A stretch of 64,000 nucleotides of DNA from Blasia pusilla (taxonomy: Eukaryota; Marchantiophyta; Marchantiopsida; Blasiales), in NCBI GenBank assembly GCA_050084515.1, contig CM114271.1, positions 41,850,001 to 41,914,000 on the forward strand, read 5' to 3'. The notes under the pieces are model-generated. The model was not told the DNA's origin and ran no database searches. It saw only the letters and a program-made list of their open reading frames with translations. Numbering within the stretch: position 1 is the first letter of the stretch; every line of letters begins with the position of its first letter. The position numbers and the translations under genes are program-made. This document shows positions 55,612 to 64,000 of the stretch, in pieces.

Positions 55612-57105
55612 GTGACCTTGCTAAATAACAAGAGAAGATTACTAAACGGTAAAGAGCTTCAATTTTGACAACGCTTTCACAATTCAGACAGGGCTCCCAA
55701 AGCTTTCAAATGTAGACGTACCAAGAAAAAAATCATATATGCAGTGTCCCTCTGTCTCTTCTCTGTCCAGTGCTCTTCCCTAACTTCTTATAAAATACCT
55801 CGACTTGTTAAATCGTGCACAAACGTAAGACATCATGGCTCTGAAAGATGAGAGTGTCTCTCTTCTCAAGCCGCGTCTAAGTAGGGCAGCAGGTCAAAGG
55901 AAAAAAGGAAGAGGATGGGAGTGACGACTCAAGGAAATACCCAATCAAAAGACTGAAGAGCCGTGGGCGGCCTTGGTGTAGTAGGTTGAAGGAGATGAGG
56001 CAAGAAGGAAGGCAAGAGTAAGAGATAAGAGACAAGAGAATTTTGCTTTCCAGGTGATACAATTTGGACATAATCAAGATTTCACAAACCCAAATTGAGA
56101 TTCTACTGACAACTCTCCACACCCTAACCCTTTATGGAAAATTCGAAAAATTTGATCAACAACGACGTATATGTTGAAATAAGGACCGCGCCTTGCCAAG
56201 CCATGCACACATGCACATGTCTAGAGTTCTAGACAACCAACGGCATTAAACAAAATTATTGAAAAAACTTCATTGCAGCAGGTACAATCAGAGTAGAGCA
56301 ACAAAAATAACTCCCTTTGTTGGTTTCAAGTTCACACCACAAAAACAGTGCATTGGGTACTGCAATTCCGCATTTTCAAAAATTTATCTAGACACAATGT
56401 GTAAATAATGCACTTCAAATCTTATCATTTTGGCCAACATTTCTTTCACGAATGTACGCTATTAGCACATTCATTTAATAGCGTACCGTCGTATCCATTT
56501 ACTTGCCCGAGCATTCAACACTACCAATAGACGGAATTGGACATTGATATTCAACTGTAACCACTTTGAAGACAATGGCTATTTTGATGCAAAATGGTTC
56601 AAAACAATCCTCGTCATCAATAAGGGACTAGTGAAAATACCCAAAGCGGAAGCAATATCCCTCACGCACTCCGAGAAAGTGAAGGATTTCCCGGTTAGTA
56701 ACACCCATCAAAGAAGAAAAAAAATCCGACTCCAAAACTTGAAGCCTCGCCAAATCTTGAGGCAGGATATAACTCCCGAAGTTCCCCCTCTAGACAAAGT
56801 TATGAAGGAACCGACCAAAGGCTTCGGTTTGAGTAGAGTAGGGGACTTAGGAAAGTTTGCAACGGGAAAACGTGTAACCGACAGTGCTATTGATTGATTG
56901 TTCAAAGTTCATTAACTAGGCAAATAGGAGCCATGTCTACACTTTTTACTTTGATAGACTCCAATCCGTGTCTGTGCTACCAAAAAAAATCCATTGTATT
57001 CAGAACACTATGATGCCAACCGGCGTCCTTGGAGGACGAGAGGTGGTTGTAGGAAAGTCATCAAATGATTTTGAAACAAGCGAATCAGAAGCAAGCGCAC
57101 GAAGG
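55612..57105. other. no gene seen
   Basis: Mostly AT-rich. An open plus frame at 56544-56897 (MIFNCNHFEDNGYFDAKWFK and on) is not recognised. Confidence 0.45.
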
Positions 57106-57110
57106 GACAT

Positions 57111-58374
57111 TGTGATACCCACAATTTTGTACTTTTGAAGATTAACATCTTTTTATTCAAAGAAGACTTGTATATGCACTATGATTTTGATATTATGGTT
57201 GCGTAGTAGAAGAATGAGTGAGATTGAAGTGAATCACGAAGCTCCAAGGACAAGACAGAGAGGTAGATAATCAAGGATTTGCCTTAGAGGAGAGGAAAAT
57301 GCACAAACGAAGTCTCAAGACCCAGCGCGAAGATTGGAAAAGACAACAAAGCTCTGTTAAGAACTTGTTTATGAAATGCTTCGCTCTTAAACGAAGCATG
57401 ATGAAGAAGAAGAAGAAGAAGTACTTCGCTCTTGAACGAAGCACAAAGCATGAAGAACGAAGAATGGAATAATAGCGAAGAATGGAGCGCTTTGTCTTCA
57501 GATCAAGAGAAAGAGCTTCGTCCTCAAGTGAAGCAAAGAAGGTCCAGACTTCGCAGCGAAGCGAAGCTAAGACTCGAAGTGATTTCAAGCGGCACACCGT
57601 TAGAACAGTTAGACTAAGAAGAGGCGTGACTTTTTGTATCAAATAGGAAGTTAGTACAGTTACGCTCCACGGATTCATAGGGATCCTAGGAAAAGAAAAG
57701 AGCACCATAGATCTGGGTAGTTACAAATGTTGAAGAGACACCAACTTCATCAAGAACACTTCAAATCTTTGGAACAAGTCTACTTCAGAGAGTATTTAAG
57801 AAGCATGAAAGTAGCTATCATCATCATTCTTTCACAAAGTCCTTATACTGTAGGAATGGTCCGAGCAAGAGAGTAGTACCCCCTCATGCTTGTATACACT
57901 TTGAAGTTTTCTCATTCTTGATGGAGTAGTAAAGCATTCATTTCTTCATTCTGATGTGCGATGCTTATGTCTGAGTATTCTTTTTGGGTTTGTAGAGTGA
58001 AGAGTGAATCAGGCGAGCCTTTCTCATTAATGGAATAATCAACATGGAGTTGTAGGAAATCTATTTGACAAAGAGTAACCTGCCAAGACGAATTGAGTTC
58101 TGAAAGTAGGAAAAGCCAACTTCCTTGTTGAGGTCTCTGTGAGGTTTCTTGATGTCGAGAGGATGTCAGCTCCACTAGAGAGAATTGAGAAAAGAAATCT
58201 TAGTACTAAGAAATATTTGAAGACATTGATAAGACATTGAATCTAAATTATTCACACCTAAATACAACTATTGCAAGAGAATTGTAATTTTGAACTCTCT
58301 TTCCACCAAAAAATGATCCTCTTGGGGATCGAACTCAGTAAACGAATGTAAAATTAAAACTCCTATACATTACA
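57111..58374 (+). repeat. solo LTR of the gypsy family
   Basis: 1264 bp beginning TGTGATACCCACAATTTTGT and ending ATACATTACA, the same ends as the gypsy LTRs at 13273-14476 and 23165-24368 but in opposite orientation. Flanks are GACAT (57106-57110) and GACGT (58375-58379), a 5-bp target duplication with one difference. No internal element sequence is present, so it arose by LTR-LTR recombination. It is more diverged from the two LTRs than they are from each other, hence older. It has its own GAAGC-rich expansions at about 57380-57560. Confidence 0.9.
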
Positions 58375-58379
58375 GACGT

Positions 58380-60727
58380 GCAAGCCAAAGAGTGGTGAAA
58401 AGTAAATATAACCAGGACCGAGAGCTGTCAGCAAGAAATGGCTGTGGAGGAGACGTGCTAACAAGGGTGGAGGGCATAGTAATGGGTTAGAGGAGAAGGC
58501 CAGAGCGGGAAGATGAGCTATGACAAAACTTCCCTTGAAGAGATGCCAATGAAACCATTCAATAGACACTCAATCCCTCACTCTCTCTTCCTTCTCACTC
58601 TCTCTCGCTTGAACGACACTCTCCAAACAGAATTCTCAGCAATCTTGCACAAAACCTACTCTACTTTCTCGATAACTCAAAGCTTGGAGTGAGACAGCTC
58701 CAACCAACGTCATCCGAGGGCAGAATAAAACGCGCGAGTGTCGCAGTAAATTGTTCGTGGGAGTGCGACTTCAGCAGAGAAGGTGGAGATGAGTATTTGG
58801 CATTGATTTTGGGGTTTGTGGTGTTCAGATCAGAAGCAGCTTGTCATCTCAATGAGACTTATGCGACTGCATTTATGCCGACTCTGATGGCCGATTGCCA
58901 ACTTCGATGGGACTGAAATTGCAACGTCACCCTCTAGGGACCAAAATTGCAGAATCTTGCCCATATGCTTGCCCGGTATTTTTGTGTAGCATCTCAACTC
59001 GCGGGCAAGAAGCAACTCAACTTAGAGAGCGCACATTGCAAGAGTCCATAATTAACCTAAGAGCTCGTGGAGCAACTACACGAAATCGCTGTAGGAAACG
59101 GGACCGTTCGTCATTTCACAAACATGGATATTGTGCGTCCGGAAGGGTCCTATGTTCGTGGGTTCTAGGTTAAAATACTAGAGCGGTAGTGTCCGAGGAC
59201 TTGGGAGAGCAGCAATTGCAGAGAGAGAGAGAGAGTTTTTTGGGTCTAATTTTAAAGTTATTACTTTTTATAGTTTTTGGTTAGGATTTAAAAATAAATC
59301 TATTTGTAAGTTATTTGGGCGACTGTCTACACACAAGCTAGCTAAGCCAATCCTTCCAATGTAGCACTCTATAGCTTTGATCTGACTTTGTTTCATAGAG
59401 TCACTAAAGGTAGTTAGAAAATTTTGGGTGTTGGTGACTCCAAATAGATTTGAAAATCACGGTGTGACCTTTTAGAGTGATACCTTAGCCAAAAATCTTC
59501 GATCATGTGGTGTTTCGAAAAGAGAGAGAGAGTAAATTTTTTTTTTGAAAAATCGACCTTTTTAATGTGAATGAGGTCTGGTAGATGTCGCGTTAGCCTA
59601 CCTCGTGCAGGAGAATCACGGGTGAGGGCGGCGGTTGGTAGGTACACAAGATAGCGAGACACGGAAGCAAGTCCCGGACTGGGTCTCGGACAAGGAGGAC
59701 GAGGTGAAGTTGCGGTTGCGAGGGTAGACCGACTGGAGATGGGTCGTGGAAAGACGAACAACCGGGCTGTGTCGGGGTCCATGACAGCCGTGGCGAGAGA
59801 GCCAGTGAGACTCCCACGTGGCGAGACCTGGAGCTCAGGTCCTGGGAAAGTAGTAGTGTGGTGGGCGGCATGGGATGCGGGAGGGACAAGTTAGTTGAAG
59901 CACAGGCAGAATCGCTCGGTCCTCGAATCTGCGAAGGAAAGCCCAGAGGCGCAAGAGTTAGCTATGGTCTTGGACGGCGGCTGGACAATGCTCACAAGAC
60001 ACGCACCATGAAATAGCGCATTACAGCGAGTGTTTTATTATTAACACAGACCGACCCTCTCGAGTCCCACGCACCACTGTAAACAGACAGGGAACGATTT
60101 ATTCTGCTGGTCGTCGTTCTTTTTTTTAACTCCTTATCCATGAGCCTCCTCTCCTCTTCACGGGACTATAGAAGCTGGAATTCAGATCTATCTATCAAGC
60201 GGCTTCTCAGCTTCATGCAAGCGTGCGCTGCTGCTTGTGTTACTGCCTCTGCGGCTGCTGGGGTTTTCCAAGGCCGGTGCATGAACCAGTTCGGGGGCGT
60301 GGCAAGGCGAGGCGAGACGAAGTGCGTGCTGGTGGGAGGAGTGCAGCGACGCTGTGAGAGGGAAATGTGGCTTTAGCCGTGCGGATCGAGTACCAATGCT
60401 TTCAGTGCCCGATCGCTCGCCAGCTGTGGTGGTGCAGGTGGGAGATTTCTCTTTGGAACCAGAAGATTGGGGAAGGGGAAAATCGACTGATTTCATTGAT
60501 TCCGTCGGCCTCCAGCTCCACTTGCATCTGGGCACCTGACGCAAGAAGAACGGAATGGCGTCGGCCAGGACATAATGAAACTCTTCCACTTCAAGCGGCA
60601 GCGGTCGTCGGTGATCGATTCAGTGCGCGAACGCCGGATTGGAGCTTGTTCAAATCCTCTGGGAAACTGAACTCCGTCCAGATTTGAGTGAAGTTAGTTG
60701 GGGGTCACCAAGAGACACGAAGAGATC
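58380..60727. other. upstream region of the transporter gene; no further gene supported
   Basis: 58.4-59.3 kb shows scattered open frames without domains. A GAGAGAGAGAGAGAG tract lies at about 59219-59235. 59.6-60.6 kb is GC-richer and has open frames on both strands, as often seen in promoter and 5' leader DNA. The 5' leader of the transporter probably begins in 60.0-60.7 kb, but no clear TATA box or upstream intron was established. Confidence 0.45.
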
Positions 60728-63700
60728 ATGGCGTCAATGGGTTCAGCTTGTCAGAGCTTCTCCATGCGAGGAAGTCCAGAAAATAGTGGGCATAATGTTG
60801 AGAGGGGTAAGCAAAATAATTCATGGCTCTTTTCCTCCGTGTCGCAACGTCGTTACCCACATTTGGGTCCAACTGCTTTCGAAAGCCTCAAATCAACATC
60901 ACGAGGAGAATCACACATTACACCGAATCGCAGTGCATTTCTCGGATCCCACTTACTTTCATCGAGAAGATTATCAAAAGCCTTAAGTTCTCTATGTACA
61001 AGTCCACTCCTCTCCTCTTCGCCACGCAATCGACTCTCTTGTTTCTCAAAATCAGATAGCCAAACTCCCAAACTTCCAACGTCGGACAAGTCGACAAATC
61101 AAAAACTCCAAAAGCTTCAACGTAAGGGTAGTATGCTACGTCCCAGAGCACAAACAAGTAACATGACCTGTCGTGCTCAGGCAGCATCCGATATGGAGAT
61201 GCCCAACACCGGGTTCGATCAATTGAAGAACCACTTCCCTACAATAATTCAAACTGAGAGAGCGAAAGTTGCTCTGATGGTGGCCTTCGCCATGGCCCTT
61301 TGTAATGCGGATCGAGTCGTAATGTCCGTCGCAATTATGCCCCTCTCTACTTCACACAACTGGAGTACAAGCTTCTCCGGGATCGTGCAGGTTCTTTCTC
61401 TCTCTCCCTGTCTCCCCTTCATTTTGTGTGCATATATGTTGAATCGTGAGTCTAGTTTAAGAATTTTAGTGCTCAAAGGGAGGGAGTCGGCGTGAGATTA
61501 CCATTGATGGCTTAAAGGCTCTAAAGTTCATGACTACTAAATTGCTTGTTTGTGTCGGCAGTCTTCGTTCTTGTGGGGATATTTGATTTCTCCCATTCCT
61601 GGAGGACTACTGGCTGATCGGTTCGGTGGCAAGGTGGTGATGGGTTGGGGAGTAATCATATGGTCGTTGGCAACCATGGCAACCCCATGGGCCGCAAGCC
61701 ACTCGATGGGAATGCTCCTTGCCATGCGAGCTGTCATGGGGCTAGCAGAAGGAGTGGCGATGCCCTGCATGAACAACCTGGTCTGCAAGTAAGACGCAAT
61801 TCTTTGAACTGTTGTCCAGCATCTATTGATTGCTGCAGTCATCATTTCTTCTCGCGAGAGGTGTTGCGTTTGTGACATCTTGCTAACAGGAAGTTCCTCC
61901 ACGATGACGGCAGATGGTTTCCTTCAATGGAAAGAGCCAGGGCAGTAGGGATAACAATGGCGGGATTCCACCTGGGGAGTGTGGCAGGGCTGCTCTTTAC
62001 CCCAGGTCTCATGAAGAACTATGGCCTGTCTGGACCCTTCTGGGCTTTCGGATTGCTGGGAGTCGTGTGGTTGAGTATGTGGTCATTTATCTCCAAGGAT
62101 CCTCAAAGTAGCTCCACTATCACAGATAGCGAATTTTCCCACATCGAAAGTGGGAGTGAGAATCTAGGCAATCCTCCGAAAGGTTCCTCCGGCCTGCCAC
62201 CAGTTCTCAAGATTTTTTCCAAACTACCCCCATGGGCCATTATTGTGGCAAATGCCATGAACAATTGGGTAAGCGCGATAATGTGCGACTTTCTGTTGAC
62301 AACTGCTACAAACATGCAGAGGAGGGGAAGTCAAAAGTTAGTCTTGAAAATTTGAGCTGCCCCGGTCCATAACCGGCAACGAATTGACCAGACCTATATT
62401 GTCAAAGATAAGTTTTTCCCCTACCTAGATTTTTTCAGGGATTAGCGGATATGTACTTTGCTAACGATGTCCCCTGGGGCGTGCAGGGATACTTTATTCT
62501 TCTGTCATGGATGCCAGCTTACTTTAATACGGTACGATAATGCTGGCTTCTTAGGGACGTCTAGATAACGACAGGTGGACCGAATATAATTACTCGTGAA
62601 CTCAAAGAGTAGAGTGCATTTTCTCTGGAAAGACTTCGTCAAGAGATAATGTTCAATGCTTTAACCCGCGTCGATGACTTGACATTGTGGACCTTCTGGA
62701 TCGTTTGCAACGACGCAGGTTCTAGGTGTCAATCTGAAAGAGGCTGCATGGTTGAGTGCTGCTCCTTGGGCTATGATGGCCCTCACTGGGTTTTTGGCTG
62801 GTGCGTGCTCAGATGCCTTAACTCAGATTGGAGTCAGCATCACCAATGTTCGTAAAATCATGCAGGTATGAGGGCCCCACAGAAGGTTTGATAATACGAG
62901 CACATCCTGCACACTCGGATAATTAACTGAACACGCTAGTAGAGTACGATGATCCAAGTTTCAAAATAAAATAAAATTTCCTTTAAATAAAATAATGAAA
63001 AGCAGACAAGGTCTTCGAACTTGCACGACATCAATGAGTGTAAAGTCTGTAGACGTCATTCCTCCTTCCACGAAAGGTGCAACATCTGCTCGTATTTGAT
63101 GCCATGATCTATCGAGATTGGTTTTGATTTCAACTCTTCATCTTTGGCAGACCGTCGGATTTGTGGGCCCGGCGTTGTCACTACTGTGCCTAAACTCGGT
63201 GAGAGATCCAGCTGTTGCATCCGCGTGGCTTACGGCTGCCCTTGGTCTGAGCGCCTTCAGTCAGGCTGGGTTTCTCGTAAACCACCAGGTACACATTCTT
63301 CTTCGAATGCCAGATTACTGATGGAGATTAATTAGTATGTTGATAGGGGTACTGGTGACTTCATTTATAGGGCTGATCCGGACAGAGTGTGTGAACATCG
63401 GGAAAACAGAGAAGAGAAGAAGATAATTAGTACCATTCCTGACCGAGAACTTCGAAGGTCACTGTCGTAGATGCACTTCAAGCTGATCATCCCATAATTG
63501 GCTGGTGATGTAGGAGATCGCACCAAGATACGCCGGCTTCCTCCATGGTAAGCGTCGTCTAACACACTGAAATGCTCACCAATCAGGATGGTTAGAATGT
63601 ATGCACCTTCCGAGTCAATTTCTACCAAGGGCTTTCGTTCTTCCGTTCCGCCGCTAGGTCGCATCGATCCTACGAACATAGCGTCACACTCCGAAACGAA

Positions 63701-63941
63701 AACTAAGATCCGCTCGAGCCGGATGCGATACACGACTTGACACTTGTTCTATTTCCTGACTGTTGCAGGTGTGTCAAACACCGCTGGAACTCTTGCCGCA
63801 ATAGTCAGTACGGTGGGAGCGGGCTTCTTCATTGAGCGGCTTGGTTCCCTCCAATCATTTTTGACACTGACAGCCGTTCTCTATTTGGTCACCGCTGTCT
63901 TCTGGAACTGTTTCGCATCCGGAGAACGGATTTTTCCTTAG
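60728..63941 (+). CDS. PHT4;5: plastid PHT4-family anion/phosphate transporter (PHT4;5/ANTR6-like), 8 exons
   Basis: Exons by GT/AG borders: 60728-61390, 61562-61788, 61914-62268, 62487-62531, 62719-62865, 63151-63288, 63514-63547, 63769-63941. They sum to 1782 bp, an uninterrupted 593-residue protein. Residues 1 to about 165 are Ser/Arg-rich and lack acids, a chloroplast transit peptide. The rest is a major-facilitator transporter of SLC17/PHT4 type: ALCNADRVVMSVAIMPLS, SSFLWGYLISPIPGGLLADR, GKVVMGWGVIIWSLATM, GLAEGVAMPCMNNLV, WFPSMERARAVGITMAGFHL, YFILLSWMPAYFNT, EIAPRYAGFLHG. It ends CFASGERIFP, close to Arabidopsis PHT4;5. PHT4 proteins move phosphate or organic anions across plastid membranes. 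The exact paralogue is inferred. Exon 3 could also start at 61890 (AACAG), but only 61914 restores the family motif KWFP and the frame. Stop at 63939. Confidence 0.9.
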
Positions 63942-64000
63942 CTTCAGATATCATCGTTACAACCAACTCCATGCGAGGACCACTCGAAATAGGTAGTTTA
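63942..64000 (+). other. 3' end of the transporter transcript
   Basis: Sequence directly after the stop codon. It is cut by the window end and no polyadenylation signal is visible. Confidence 0.5.

Noticed and set aside
59593-60589. Minus-strand gene upstream of the transporter
   Set aside because: Open frames exist but are Pro/Ser-rich and GC-driven, with no domain, and they overlap the likely leader of the transporter gene.

Overview
The window is nuclear DNA of a land plant. Genes have introns with GT/AG borders, plant-type Ty3/gypsy and Ty1/copia retrotransposons carry plant tRNA primer sites, and the only intact cellular gene is a plastid-type PHT4 anion transporter. The transposase families and short introns (about 100-290 bp in the transporter) are compatible with a non-seed plant (bryophyte, lycophyte or fern), but the sequence does not settle the species. 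No tRNA, rRNA or prokaryotic operon was seen.

Layout. 1-11.5 kb: degraded repeat DNA with a hAT transposase relic (4.4-5.9 kb, minus), a decayed LTR carrying an 88-unit GA microsatellite (3.5 kb), and a 133-bp tandem duplication (6.6-6.9 kb). 11.5-37.2 kb: a broken Mutator-like (MULE) transposase gene embedded in long arrays built on a GGCGGCTA / TAGCCGCC motif, inverted in orientation on the two sides of the gene. Two LTR retrotransposons are nested in it: an 11.1-kb Ty3/gypsy element (13273-24368, minus, 1204-bp LTRs, TSD CCACA) and a 5.0-kb Ty1/copia element (29419-34414, minus, TSD GGCTA) that landed inside the array. 34.7-35.5 kb is a polypyrimidine tract and 36.0-37.2 kb holds a 267-bp higher-order repeat. 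38.6-41.7 kb: fragments of an unidentified gene, of a CACTA transposase and of an EDM2-like PHD gene.

41.7-54.2 kb is the most interesting part: an apparent large DNA transposon bounded by imperfect terminal inverted repeats that open with GAGTGCACTC. It carries two divergently transcribed, decayed genes. The minus-strand gene joins coiled coil, a ParB-like domain and a beta-class (N6-adenine/N4-cytosine type) DNA methyltransferase. The plus-strand gene is a transposase-like protein with a GCM1/WRKY-type zinc region, a MULE-like core and a SWIM zinc finger. More than 40 copies of a 27-bp palindrome (arm GCAACCCGTCGGA plus its reverse complement) fill their shared promoter and their introns. 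The copies are often about 64 bp apart, and several have matching changes in both arms. I know of no described system with this combination.

54.2-64 kb: mostly unassigned sequence, a solo LTR of the same family as the gypsy element (57111-58374, plus), and an eight-exon PHT4;5/ANTR6-like transporter gene (60728-63941) whose exons sum to an uninterrupted 593-residue reading frame.
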